Of a stretch of DNA of 64,000 nt, positions 1 through 12,600 are shown piece after piece. The translations under genes were made by a program, and so were the position numbers. The stretch's first letter is position 1, and every line of letters begins with the position of its first letter. The DNA is from Aulostomus chinensis (Eukaryota > Chordata > Actinopteri > Syngnathiformes > Aulostomidae), in NCBI GenBank assembly GCA_037954235.1, contig JBBMOA010000020.1, positions 19,376,677 to 19,440,676 of the forward strand, read 5' to 3'. The notes beneath the pieces were generated by a model. The model was not told the origin of the DNA. It made no database searches and was given only the letters and a program-made list of their open reading frames with translations.

Positions 1-382
1 CAGCACTTATGAAACATGTATTTACAACGTTTAATTAAACCAGGGGAACTACAAGAACCTTGTCTGTCTTATTTTTGAATGAAGTTCCTGAAAGAGGCAC
101 AAAGTAGCACAGTAGGCTATTGTGTGGCTGCCAAACCTCCCCGGTGCTTCTTTAATCCTAGCCGGTAGATAGCAGCTCAAGAGTATTAAAGAGGGAATAA
201 TGAGAAATATGCTTCTGTAATGCAATGAGTTCTGAGTAACATCAGCCCTGTGGGGATGTTATGTGTTACAACTCTGTGCAGCTTTTTATAGCCATGTAAT
301 GACTTCTCTGGTTCTTCTGGTAGACTGAGGTAAATTTAGAATTTGTTCATCAAAAAATAAGACACGAAGAGTTAATGCTGGT
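1..382. other. Unannotated flank
   Basis: No gene or clear repeat seen. It would lie within a SYNDIG1L-like intron if the 5' exons are further left. Confidence 0.5.
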
Positions 383-762
383 GCGGCACGGCGGTGCAGG
401 GGTCAGCGCTGTCGCCTCACAGCGAGAAGGTTACGGGTTCGAATCCCACTCGGACACGGGGTCTTTCTGTGTGAGTCTCCATGTTCTCCCTGTCCCTGTG
501 TGGGTTCTCTCTGGTACTCCAGCTTCCTCCCACAGTCCAAAGACATCAAGAGGGGACGAGGCTGATTGATACTCTAAATTGACCGTAGGTGTGACTGTGA
601 GTGTGAGTGGTTGTCTGTCTCTATGTGTTGGCCCTGAGATGGACTGGTGACCCGTTCAGGGTGAACCCCTCCTCTCGCCCAAAGGCTTCTGGGATAGGCT
701 CCACCCCCCGCGACCCTTAACAGGATAAGCAGTAGAAAATGGATGGATGGGTGGATGGATGG
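383..762 (+). mobile_element. tRNA-derived fish SINE, family 1, full-length copy
   Basis: It begins GCGGCACGGCGGTGCAG, has an A-box-like TGCAGGGGTCAGC and a B-box GGTTCGAATCC at 436-446, a body with TCTGTGTG and CCTCCCACAGTCCAAAGACAT, and a (GGAT)n tail. TAATGCT occurs at 373-379 and 766-772 and may be a 7-bp target duplication. The family looks like the AFC/SINE_FR-type percomorph SINE, but the exact name is not verified. Confidence 0.85.
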
Positions 763-2296
763 CGATAATGCTCTACTCAGTAGAGCAGGTTTCCTCCTTT
801 TCTTTGGGTGTGAACAAGAATTACATCCTCTCCGTGTCAAGGGAGGCTGCAAAGCAAACATCTCAACACAATTAAAAAAAACAAAATTCCAGTAACTAAA
901 TAAAGCTGCAACAGAAGTGAGCAGTCCAAGTCTATAATTGGTCTGGATTACCAGGGACGATTATTCCCGACAGACGTGCAGGAAGATGACGAGAGAGGAG
1001 AAAAATGTGGCTTTTATGAATCAGTCGACTTGAAGAATATCAGTCGTTTCACAGCTGATGAGTCCAACCAGCGACTTTCACGGGTTTCAGAACCGAAATT
1101 GCTCAGTTCTCGTTTGAAACAAAAGAATAATGCTCCTCTTGTTAACTGAAACTGAAACTACCATACATGGGTTATGAAAGTTACAAAAATCTTTTCACCA
1201 CCTTCAAGGATCATCCGCGGAATGAACAATACCAGATCTGATCTCACGTTGAGAGCGTTTGTTGTCATTCCTGACAGATGAAAGTACCGATTTCTTTGCT
1301 TCACAGCGCCGTCTTTCTTTTGCACAGCAACCTGTTTCCAGAGCGTGATGTGAATACTAACTGGGATTTGTACTGTTTCCTGCGTCGTGGTCTCATTACA
1401 ACATCCTAAATTGCACACCTGTCAACAAGAAGCCGCGATGCAATGGAATGAAAAATAACAGATATTCTGTTCATTAATTCCGTAGAAGTACTGAGGGTAA
1501 TATGAGTTTGAGAGGGCTGCATCACGACGAGGGTCTTATCATTTGGATCACACACACACTCTGTGACGGAGTGTCCCTCGGAGGCTCTCGAGTGACCTCA
1601 TACGGCTTCTGGGTCCAGTCCAGCCGTGTAAATCACAAGGACTTATCAACAGCGTGGTAAAGCTTGTATTTCTTTTAACCGGCTCCCCACCCGCCTTTTA
1701 TGTTAGCCGTCTATCACAGTGCCTGATGAATATAAAAAGCAACACCCGAGTCACATTTGGGGCCCTGGGATCCTGTCCTGGCATAACTTAACACGGCCAT
1801 CTGGACCGTGACTACAGACCGACGTTGCATTAGGATGCAGAAAGTAAAAGTGAATGTTAACTGGACAAGAAGTAGCCAGAGGGCAGAAGACCTGCTGCTT
1901 AATCTTACGCAAAGTGAAGATGTATTTGTTGAAATGTAATGAAAGGAGACGATTAAGGGGCTACTGATCCTAACGCCTTCTGCCAGCCCTCCCCCTCACT
2001 TTTTCCCTTTTCAAATGCCATGTTTTTCTTTCTTAACACATTTGCAGGAGATCATAAGATAACATCATGCATAATTTTTTATAATTTCTCGTGAATACAT
2101 ATTTCATGTTGGGTTTGGAAATGTGCTGAAAATGTGTTTTCTCTCTTTCTTTTTTTTTTGCCCTGTTACTGTACTGCATCTTTAATGGCAATTCCTCATT
2201 AATCTTTAACAGCAATTGCTCTTTAACTCTGTGTATGCATCCAGCCAAGTAATTGAATTCCCTTTGGTTGTGAAGTAGTTTCTTTATGTATCAGAG

Positions 2297-2383
<87 letters not shown>

Positions 2384-4256
2384 CCTTTATGTAAAAGCAA
2401 TTAATTTGTATAATCTCAACCACAGAATTTTTGATGAAACAGTTGAAAAGACAACAGTAATTTGTGTTGGGGGTTTTAATTCGATTCAGTGTGGCCTGAG
2501 CCTTTTAATTAGGGCTGTTTGTTATTTACTTTCAGTTTTTTTCTAACGTGAAACCTTTTTATTGTTCTGTTGGTTGTTGTTTTTTTTTTATTGTTTATGG
2601 ACTCACTGACTGTTGGGGGTACTTTATAGCAACGTGAAAGGGTTGTCCCCCCCCCCCCCCCCGGAGAAGCCTCTGGTGTGGCACTGCTTCAATCTCGTCC
2701 CATGAGATGAACCCGCAGGCAAAAGCTTAACAAAGAATTGCATGGAAAGAAAAGGCGACATCACATTCTCAAAGGCTGTCAGCTTCATAGATGGTTTTAC
2801 TACTTGGGAATTATATGTTCGTTTAAAATAAAAAAAAAATTAAAAATTTAATGTCCAGAGAAGAATGACAGCAGCCCCCCCCCAAGAAAAAGAGACTGAA
2901 AACAATTAATTTTATAACAAGTTATAAAATCATGGCACTGCCTGGGTTAAATGCAGGGATCCCGTTACCGCCTGTTTGATTTTCCCAGACGCGCCTCGTA
3001 GCGCCTTAGCGCTGAACAAAAAGAATATTAATAAATGTGACAACCTGTAAGCTGCTGTGTGTGTAGCAGCACAGCTCATTTCAAAGATGCATTCGAATTC
3101 CTGTTCCGTCTCATAACATCTTTGTGATTACCTGCTTTCCAAGCACGCCGAGGACTCGCCGTTCCACACGTTTGGCTGACGTCTCGCCAGGATGAAGCAA
3201 ATTTTTAAAAAGGAAAAAAAAGAAGAGAAACGAGAGAATGTAGGGTATAAAAGAGTGCACCGGTGCACATTTCTTGTATGTTGTGGTCCTACTTGAGTTT
3301 CAGATAAACTTTACAAGCCGTCCTCTTTGTAATACTGTCATGGCGGCGGAGGAGCAAAACCATCCATTAGCGCTTTGTTACCTGTCACACGGTTGCCTCG
3401 TGTTGACAGGATTTACGCCCCACATGACATATCTGAGCGCAGCTAGCAACACCGGCGTGCATAGTCATTACAACTGCCTCCTGAAGAAAAGGCAGGATGC
3501 AGTGACAGTGCACACGTGTGCTCATTAAAAGTCACAATTGGTGAGCAAGATCCTGTTTATTTTAAATTATATTCGCATCATCAGTAAATCCAAAGCTGGG
3601 GGGCGATGGGGGGTTTCGTGAGCTTTTAGTTTAGTCGCAGATGTTTTATTGGGAGTAAAAGGTTCGTGGACTCCCACTAGTGCCTTGCCTCGCCTTGGAC
3701 TCATCACACGCTGCTCCACGGGACAGCTTTGTAGAACCATTGCCCCCCCTCCTTAACTGAAGAGTGCGTGAAAGTTGAACCAAAGACCTGAAACCAGCAG
3801 ACATCCCAGCTTCCGCCTGGAGCAGCTGATACTGCTCCCAGGTCACGCTGTCGACAGCAACGGCGTCATCTCCACACAATGCTACGCTGCTATGCTAAAC
3901 ACACGCATTCATGAATATGAATACGATAGAGTCTTAGTGATTGTTAGTGCTGTATTTTCATGGACTCTTATGAGAATTCCTGTTGCCACACATATAAAAA
4001 CCACAGGTCTCTCACTGTCACGCGAACTCTAGGCTCTGGATTGCGCTGCACCGACAACACTAACAGGCTGGATTTATATCGCAAGTTTCATGAAACGCAA
4101 GGATGCTCTGCAAAGCATCGGAAGAAAAATACCCGAAATGAAATGACTGCATACTGTCCAGTTACCGTATATGGAGCTTGGCCTGAAGTTGTCACGTCAC
4201 AAAATGAGAACTTTGGGGAAAAAAATCAAACCTCTCCAAATTGGACTGTTTTCTTA
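763..4256. other. Non-coding, probably intronic
   Basis: Holds the (CT)n tract at 2302-2380 and poly(C) runs near 2647-2662 and 2874-2882. Short reading frames show no codon or domain signal. No exon with a SYNDIG1 N-terminal motif was found. Confidence 0.5.
2302..2380 (+). repeat. (CT)n microsatellite
   Basis: About 39 CT units with one G interruption. The overlapping reading frame is an artefact. Confidence 0.97.
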
Positions 4257-4690
4257 CGGAAGAGTATTAGGGCCGCCCATGAGAAAGACCAATGAGAGGA
4301 GGTGGATTTTTTTTCATCCTGCACTTCGAGAAAAAAGCCGAAATGTCGAGAAAAAAGTTGACTTGAAAATGTTTTGAATTCTCTTCCAAGCTTTTGTGGT
4401 TTATCCTTCGGAACAGTCTCTTCAAAGTCCTAACCCTGATAACTACGGTGTGTTTGTGAGCTAAAAGAGAAAGTATTCGTTCCCAAAGCCGAGCCCGAAG
4501 TATCGTTTCACCACTTCATCTAACTCCCTGCACAGCATTTTGTAGAAGCAGTCACACGCACTGGTTGTTACAGTCTCAAAAGGTTGACTTTTTTCTCGAC
4601 ATGGCGACTTTTTTGTCAAAGTGCGTGATGAAAAAGAAAACTACCTCCTCTCGTTTTTTTCCTCCCATTGGTGGCCCTGCTACGCTTCCA
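4257..4690. mobile_element. MITE-like element with long imperfect terminal inverted repeats
   Basis: About 105 bases at each end are inverted relatives. The left end has GGAAGAGTATTAGGGCCGCC, GAGAGGAGGTGGATTTT and GTCGAGAAAAAAGTTGAC. The right end read on the minus strand has GGAAGCGTAGCAGGGCCACC, GAGAGGAGGTAGTTTTC and GTCGAGAAAAAAGTCAAC. The middle has no coding sequence. Target duplication is unclear. Confidence 0.7.
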
Positions 4691-7129
4691 TATTTTCAGC
4701 AGCACAGAGTTGCCTGAAACTGGGGTTACTTTAACACACGCCTACCTCATGATATGCCTCTTCCACGTCCTCGAGAACAAGTATCCAACATTTTAAACAT
4801 ATTTCTAAGTCTGAAAAGCTGGGAAAGCATAATAAGTCCCCTTTAACCAGACGGTGTTTGTAACGGTGGCCAGCAGGCGGTGCTGTGCAGTGACAGACTC
4901 CTATGATAGCACCCCTGGGTTGAACCTTCTTGACTGCTAGCAAGTCTGATTCCTGTGGCGATGGTGCAGGGTTTGAGTCCAGCAGGTTTTATGCTGTATG
5001 TCCGGCCTCTGTGTTTTGTTCCAACCCAACTACTGAACAAGTTCTACCCCTGCAGACACAGTAGTTCTGATATTTATTCTTATGTTTAGCTTTTTTTTTT
5101 TGGTAAAAGAACTTAAACAAAGTACACCATGTCAAGCACGTTGTGGTGGTGGAGCTGATGGCTGGTTCAGACCCTGCCCTACGTGAGCACTGCGTGCTGG
5201 TTCACAAGGATGATAAAGAAAATGAAAACGGCTTCACTGAAACGGGGGGCTGGCTATCATGTGAGCTCCGCATCTGACAGGGTACCGGCCTGCCTGTGTA
5301 CTGCCTGAATGCGTCCTCTTCATATACTCATCAGGCAGTTTTTGCTGACCCCTCTGCTTCTCTCACCCCTGTTCCTCTAGTTCCTGGTAACCTGACGCCA
5401 ACCAAATGAGTGTCATCCGTGTGATGTGTGTTTTCCTTCTCCAAATAGCCAAAAGGCTATGCAGATATTGTCAGTGAGCTCTAAGGCAGGGGAGCGGGGC
5501 TGCCTCTGCAGAGATTGCACTATGGTGTTTGCTGTAGGCCATGGAGGCACAGTGACATTATGCAGAATGTACGCTGCATTATATTTCTGCATTATACCCC
5601 CCCCCCCCTTGCAGTTTCGCTCCATGAAAGGACTGAAAAATATATCAATCATCTCTTCAGGGGTTTTTGTTCACAGCTTTTAAAAGGTTCATAAGTACAG
5701 CTTGACAAAGCACTGTCTGCATTAACAGAGACAAATTAGGAGGCTGCGCTGTCATTTAATGTACTTGTTTTGTTTTCCTGGAAGTCTATTTTTGGAGTAA
5801 ATGAATCCAGTGTTTCCACTACCATCAGTGGACTGCCCCCCCCCCCCCCCAACAAATGTCACCACCCACCTGCTGAGCCTCACCATCAATCAAGGAACAT
5901 GACCATAAGCGACGCATGTTTTTCCAATTAATTGAAAATAATTTCACCCCCTGAAAAAACAAAGCACTCCCAACACACTGTTGCAGCAGTTTTTCACTTG
6001 TAACACGAAGCAAGCAGCAGATCTCCATATTGGAATAGTTATTAACTCAAATGAGGCCAAACCAATTATGTCTTTGTCAGCTGAATTGGTTGATCAGACT
6101 AGTTGTTCTCATTTGTTTTTGTTTATTTATTTATTTATTTTTAATGAGTTTATTAGCCTGTTTTAATTTGGCAGAAGACATTTAAACCAGAGACGTGCTA
6201 AAAAGGAGTCATGATGCCGGCGCGGAGGGAGAGTCACATGACCTGGCTACGTCTGGTGTATGACACTGTGGTACACTGGAGAGGCAATGTTCAAATTCAT
6301 TAGGTGAACCTCAAGCACGACACCGCAAGCAAGGATTAAGAGTTAGAAATCCACCAAAAAATGTAAATATAATAGGGATTAGAGTCAAAATGTAAGAAAG
6401 CTCAAGTCCGGTGCATTTCCTTTGTCAGATTACGATCTTGAATGTGATGATTGCACTTTTCAGAATTATTGCTAAATATTCACTGCAATATTGAGCTCAG
6501 TTTCATTGGGAGGGAAAAATATTTTTTGTTGTTGTTGTGTGTATATAAGTGTGTGTGTGTATTTTTTCATTTATTTTCCATGTTCCACCCTCGCACTGGA
6601 TCATCCTTCAAACAGGATGATGTGTGAAGGATGCAGCTTAATGGCTCATACAGAAACCGTGGCCTTAATCTCTGATTTCTTTTCATTTCAGGATACCGCT
6701 GAAAAAAAAACAACTTTGCTCTTCATCGCGCTTTTGTTTTCAGGGGGAGACACGCGCTGTTGGAACTGTTCATTTATGTACATGTATGTCCGATACTATA
6801 AGCTTTTTTCCTCTCTGCACTGCAAAGCCTGCACCTTACCTTTCGTTGTGCTCGTTACAATGACAATAAAGTGAATCTGAATCTGAAGATGCTCATAGCA
6901 AACGAGGCTTGGAGTTAAAAATAATGGCAGTGTGTGTTGAAGACAGACGCTTAATCAATAGCGGCAAGAAATAAATTCAATACACCATGAAACACATGAA
7001 AAATACATGCACAAACTAACCCGAGCGTGCTTCTGCTCAGGCTCCCCAGCAGCCTATCATGTCCCTTGATAATGGAGCGTGTCATGAGTATCAGCCAATC
7101 ATTTAACATGCGAGTAGAGTCTCGAAAAA
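4691..7129. other. Non-coding, probably intronic
   Basis: Holds a candidate CTCF motif at 4867, poly(C) runs near 5599 and 5837, and at about 6,735-6,890 a stretch ending ACAATGACAATAAAGTGAAT then GAATCT repeats, which looks like the 3' tail of a fish LINE or its SINE. Nothing else recognised. Confidence 0.45.
4867..4885 (+). promoter_or_regulatory. Candidate CTCF motif
   Basis: TGGCCAGCAGGCGGTGCTG is close to the vertebrate CTCF core (TGGCCAGCAGGGGGCGCTG-like), plus orientation. Read by eye only. Confidence 0.4.
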
Positions 7130-7835
7130 TCGAATTAAGGTCCAATCACCTCGCCGGTATCTGATGAGCTATTGAAAAAAAGAAGAGAGGAAAAAAAGAC
7201 ATTTGCAGTACATGAAACAAAGAGATACAGATGGAACTGATCTGGAGTCCCTAGGAATGTCCACACGGAAGCTGTGGAAAGACAAATACACAAAAATTTT
7301 GCAGGATATGACGAGTATAGATTTTGCTCTTTGACAATAATGTGGAATTTTGGAGAGAATAAAATGGGATTTAAAGAGGGGCGTCCCACATTTCCAGTCC
7401 AGTTCTCACTGCTGGTACTGCTTCGCAACCCCTTGTAAGTTATTGAAAAAATAGAATGATTCTCTTTGCAGTATTTTGTACTGTAGTGTTCATAGAGAAT
7501 AAAGAAGGCAATAAAATGCAATCGGAATGGGTTTGTCCTATATTTCCGCTCTAGCACTAGAAGCGGTTCCTGATTCGGACCCCCTAGATCCCCCGACAAG
7601 GAAGCTATTAAAAAGAAATGTTCTATTTTTGCACTCTTAGAAACAACATGGGTTTTGGACTAAAATGTTCATTCTAAATATAGGAGACAATAAAACGGGC
7701 ATGCCCTACATTTCCTGCATAGTGCTAATGGAGGGTGCTGATTTGGAGTCCCTACATCCTTGACAAGCTATCAATAAAAAGACACGATCTTGAGATGAAA
7801 ATGGGACGGACAACTGAAAACGTAACTCCTGCAGC
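7130..7835. repeat. Diverged tandem array of about four units of 150-200 bp
   Basis: Related blocks recur: AATAAAATGGG at 7358, CAATAAAATGC at 7509 and CAATAAAACGGG at 7688, each followed by a (C/T)CC(T/C)A(C/T)ATTTCC element. GGAGTCCCTA or GGACCCCCTA lies with GACAAGGAAGCTATT-like sequence. It ends with GGGACGGACAACTGAAAACG, which resembles the end of the 62-kb repeat family. The 154-codon minus-strand frame here is not a gene. Confidence 0.6.
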
Positions 7836-8985
7836 CTTGATGGCCAACGTCCGTGTGGAGGCAGACGAAGAGAATTAAAAGCTAGATATGAATTCCCCGC
7901 ACACCTCTGTTTTTCTGCTGTGGCTCAGCAATGAGAATCTGTAACCTCTAAACTGTATGCAGATGTACGAAGGTCTATTCTCTTTCGCTGAAGGCGCTGC
8001 GGTTCCATGTGAGGAATGTTGCACAGAGCGTGAAATAGTTTCATAAAGCTTTGGGGAGGAGGTGTGTCTCATTCATAAGTATTTCACATCTGAAATGAAA
8101 AGTACTTCCAACCATGGCTCTTTTTTAACGCCATCTGTTGTTTAGATGCCAAAATGTGAGAATCTGCATATCTCAAAACTAATGAGAAACTAATGGGCCA
8201 TCACGAAAAGTCCATGAATACGAGCTGTGACATTATGTGGAAGCAAATGATCCCGCAGGCAGAGGCTCGTCTCTGTTTTGTTTCCCATTACACAAATGTC
8301 TTTTTTTCTTTTTCAGCGAATGCATTTCCACACCCAGTCGACTTGAAAATCATCTCTACCTGTTGTTGCACTCAATTTTCCTCTGAAATGTGGACCACGA
8401 CCACTGAGCTAGTCACTAAACTTATAAAAGCTGTTACAAAATGCCCAATTAATCAGCGTATTGCCGATTAGCTCAAAGAAGCGCGGCAAATTATTGAGAT
8501 GTGACCCAGAGCTTAAACAATTCCTTAAGTAATCAACATAAAAATCAACACAAACATAATAGTTTTAAAGAAAATGATTGTTATTAATTGCTGTTATTCA
8601 TAATTAAATTATTCGCACACGAGTCAACATAATCATGATGTGCGTTCATAGATTCAGGAGAATAATGAGCATCGCACGAGAATGTTGCTGTGTCTGTCGT
8701 GTGTTTCAGCCAAAAAAAGAAAGAAAAGACGAATCAAATTCGATTTTGATGTGCGACTGAGCCTCAAGGCTGGACGAAGAAGACGTGGTTTATATGGTGG
8801 CAGTGTTCTTTAAAGTGTGTAAATGACATTTTTAAGTTGTTTTGCTGTGTCTCGTCGAGGTGGTCGACATTAGCCTCAAGCTAAATATACGTGGCCGGTT
8901 CTTACTGCGTTCTGGGGTCACAGAGTGCAGGAGGGGAAAAACAAACCACAACATAAAGGGAACCATCTCTAGCAACACCTTAAAC
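7836..8985. other. Non-coding, probably intronic
   Basis: AT-rich unique-looking sequence. No gene, RNA or repeat could be supported. Confidence 0.45.
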
Positions 8986-9018
8986 ACACACTCACTGTGT
9001 TCCAGATAGGATTTAATG

Positions 9019-9094
<76 letters not shown>

Positions 9095-9176
9095 TGTATA
9101 TAGTGCATTAAATCCTATCTGGAACACAGTGAGTGTGTTCCAGATAGGATTTAATGCACTATATACAGTATATATA
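8986..9176. repeat. Nested perfect inverted repeats around an (AT)n tract
   Basis: Three copies of GTGTTCCAGATAGGATTTAA plus TGCACTATATA occur, the middle one inverted. The outer pair (8986 and about 9098-9138) encloses a 70-base (AT)n run. The inner pair forms a perfect hairpin, arms 9086-9127 and 9135-9176 (42 bases each) around a seven-base loop AGTGAGT. Confidence 0.95.
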
Positions 9177-9465
9177 GCTTTGATGCACGCATTTCATGGA
9201 AACAGTCCCTACTGGACATGAAACAACTGAACAATTCATCCATTTATTTAAAAAGAGAGTAAGTAATAATAGTAGTAGTAATTTTATGAACTAGCTCCCC
9301 TCCGTAAACCTTGAGGTTTCAGGTGACCTCACTTTAGTTGTTTCAACTAAAAACCCCAGCGCCCGCAGGTTTTTACATAGATTTTGTTTATGTGATATTG
9401 TATCGCTGCATGTCAGAGGGAATAAACTGGCTGTGTATTGACGCGAGTGGCTGTTTTCTCTGCAG

Positions 9466-9603
9466 ACGGACTGCTCCAGCGACAGTGAGAGTGAGGACAA
9501 TTTCATCGTCGTGCCTCCAAGAGACCACCTGGGTCTGGCCATCTTCTCCATGCTTTGCTGTTTCTGGCCTCTGGGAATTGCAGCATTTTACTTCTCCCAG
9601 GGG
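9466..9603 (+). CDS. syndig1l: SYNDIG1L-like penultimate coding exon (46 codons, phase 0/0)
   Basis: The exon follows a pyrimidine-rich acceptor (ttttctctgcag) and ends at GGG before the donor gtgagg at 9604. It encodes the acidic stretch, the PPRDHLGL motif and the first membrane segment. The CCFWPLG cluster contains the paired cysteines typical of the family, which are possible palmitoylation sites. A (CA)n/(CG)n-type microsatellite starts only six bases after the exon, directly behind the donor. Confidence 0.93.
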
Positions 9604-12600
9604 GTGAGGACACACACGCACACGCACACGCACGCACACACGCACGCACGCACACACACACACACTTGCACAATCATACTGCCATGTTTCCTGAGGACAT
9701 TTTACTGACTTGTATTAAGTTTCTTGCAAATGCATTGTACCCCAGCCACTACCTGCTTAAGGCCTGGTGCACACTACAGGATCTTGGGACAATTTTAGCT
9801 CAGATTCACAATCCCAGCAACTGCACTTCATCCCCAGCTGTTTCTCAAAAGGTTTCTTCTGATCATCGAAAATCGTGCTCCAAGAAACAGCGATGCAGTA
9901 TTGAGCAGGAAGCTGCAAACAGCCGACGAAAGCTCACCAAATGGATACGCGTTAGCTCGTGGCATTCAGGAACACCAGCCCTAAAAAAAATAAAAATCTG
10001 GCCTCAGTGTTCCTCTATTTTACCTCGCACACGATTTCAACAACAGATTATTTGTTTTCAGAAATTGAGGAAGCTGCTATCAAAGAAAATGTGAAATCAG
10101 TGTTGCCTTTAATCTGTCAGCATAAAAAACCCGTGTGTGTGGTCCTGGATTTTTGACTGATCATCTTGTGCGTGCATTCTTGGAATGTTCAAATCAGGTT
10201 AAATCTGACATTTTATCTCGCACTGATGTACGCTCAGATATGTGTGCTGCACCTGGAGGATGGTGGTCAGGCACACACTGAAACAGGATCATCCACCGGC
10301 ACCATCACACATACTTCAGAGACACCACCAACTGTACTTCACGACTCGTCAACCGAAACTTAAGGGCTATCACGCTTAGACCCGACCACCACAACACTCT
10401 CTCATACCAATTCAAGGCCACTCTTTCACCCAACTACCTGTCAATAACTCAAGGCCGATCTGTAATGTCTCTGTGATGCTCTGTAAACAAGTTTAAAGTC
10501 GCTTTTATTGAGTAAATCAATTTCAAGGCTGTAAACTCCAAGAAAGAAGGGTGCTCAAAATAGAAAGATGAGGGAAAAAAAACCCTCAGGAGGACTGAAG
10601 ATGAATTCCATTACTGCAGTAAAGGTGATCAGCTCACCCAAAGCAACCTTTTCATATCCCGAGTTTAAACTGTAGAATATGTGTGAGGAAAAACCTGAAA
10701 AGTCATTTCGCCAGAGTCGTTCCTCTCAAAGTACGTGTCACATGAGCAGGACCTGTTCACACCGCATGTGTGGTGCTCTGTCGTGCGTTAACGTGTGTCA
10801 GGGTAGCCCAGTGAGCAGGACAAACTCCCTCGTTCAACAACTTAACTCTTGCAAAGACTGTTCAGTTTGCATCGGGGTCTTGTGACGCGGCTGAATCGGT
10901 GATTTTGTTCATCACCAAACATTTCTAGCGTGTCATTTTAACAGCTGCATTCAACTATCACTTAAGAGGTTGCGGTAAGGGTGGATTTTTTTTTTTTTTT
11001 TTTTTATTTAAACACAAATGCTTAAAATGCATTTATTACCTTCAGGTTTAGAGGATGATTTATATTGGAACAATTTTGATTTTTCTTTTTAGTAACTGCA
11101 TTTCCTGGGTATTGCTTTATATGGTTCTGGAAGGGACATTTCCACCTTCTGTGAACGTTACGGTGATTTAACCTGTAAGAAAACACTCAAGGTGTAATAA
11201 AATAAGAGACAAAGGTGTTTAATGTACTGTTGGTCTGTAGGGCAAGCTGCCGTTTTCAAAGAAAAGCCCTGAGTGCAACCCATCAATGTATGTCAATGAA
11301 ACACTTTAAATTAAAAAGCCCAAAGCCAATATTTTCTTTGCCAGTAACATCAGTAAACTACTCATAATGGCTGCCTAATGGATTTAGACTGGACTTCCTC
11401 TGCCAATTCAACTCTGTAGGAAACAAATCCAATCATGATGTGTCAGTCAATCAGAGAGCACAGGGACCGCCACTTGTCCCGGTGCCAATCAATACAGTCT
11501 CACGTGTAAAATCAATATTTACAGGCAAAAGAACAGTTGAAATTGTGGCGTAAATACTGTACACGTCCTCACACAACTGTTGAGCTTCTCTGTATAAATT
11601 GTTCTGCCCTTGACTACAAATTCTTATCAAAAGCTCAAGCATTTAGCGGCCTTATCTGAGGGCGTGAGTAGTCCGAGACAGATGAAGGCAGTCAGTGAAT
11701 TATCTTGTCAGGAGCTAATTCGATTCTTCTGGGGTAATTATGGGGAAGTGATGGCCGTGTTTAGGGATGGATGGCTTTCCTGCCAATCTTCCCCCTTTAT
11801 AAGGTGCAGTCCACAAGAGCTGTCAGGGAAAGATATGGTGGGGAGGGAAGTGGGATAGCTTCATTTTATAGCTCAATAACCCACTTCAGCAGTCTTCATT
11901 ACATTCAGTCGTTCAGGAACCCCCCCCTCCCAACGAACCCCACCCCAAAACTAAATGAATTAACTCCGTAGGCATTAGCAGGAGGTTAATGTAAATTTTA
12001 TCATTTGTTAATCAGTGTGATCTTAAGTGCTGCTACGCTAAGCTAAAAGGATTTGTAGTGCGACTGCGACACAAAAATCTGCCCTACTTTAAATTCCTAA
12101 GTTTTAATCATTTTGCAAATTATGTCGACTAAGTATGTATGTGAATATGTGACACGGTGCGCGAGTCAGTTTGGAATCCCAGACAAAACAAACAAACAAA
12201 AAAACTAGCTAAATGTCCTACCTGCCAGCATTAACTTCATGCGGTTGAGTTTAAATGTAAAAAAAAAAACACAAAAAAAACCCTCACTGCATCTCTTATT
12301 CTGTGTTTTTCCTGCATCTTTTGCCAAACGATGAAGGAATGTATTTCAAAGCACATTTTGAAAGATGACATTATTATATTCTCATAAGGTTGATGGAAAC
12401 TGCACAGTCCAAGAAAAGAGAAAATATTTTTAAGCTCAGCTGAGATGGGGTTTTTTTTTTTTTCCTTTTACCTTTTTCAAAAGTGAATGTGGAAGTATAA
12501 GGGAAAACCTACTGGAACGAGACAATATCTGTTCAGACTACAGACGACCCTCTTTAACTTATTCATTCTGCTTCTTTTCCTCAGCATCGTGATTCATTCT

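Noticed and set aside
436..446. tRNA gene suggested by a perfect B-box
   Set aside because: The B-box is in the head of a SINE; there is no full cloverleaf and the sequence continues into the SINE body.
7135..7599. 154-codon minus-strand reading frame
   Set aside because: It lies wholly in a diverged tandem array and has no domain.
1..9465. N-terminal exons of the SYNDIG1L-like gene
   Set aside because: No frame with the family's N-terminal motifs (for example a QLLDP-type segment) was found, so they are taken to be off the left edge.
9555..10094. 179-codon plus-strand reading frame
   Set aside because: It starts in the wrong frame of the real SYNDIG1L exon, passes through the (CA)n tract and then a decayed repeat.
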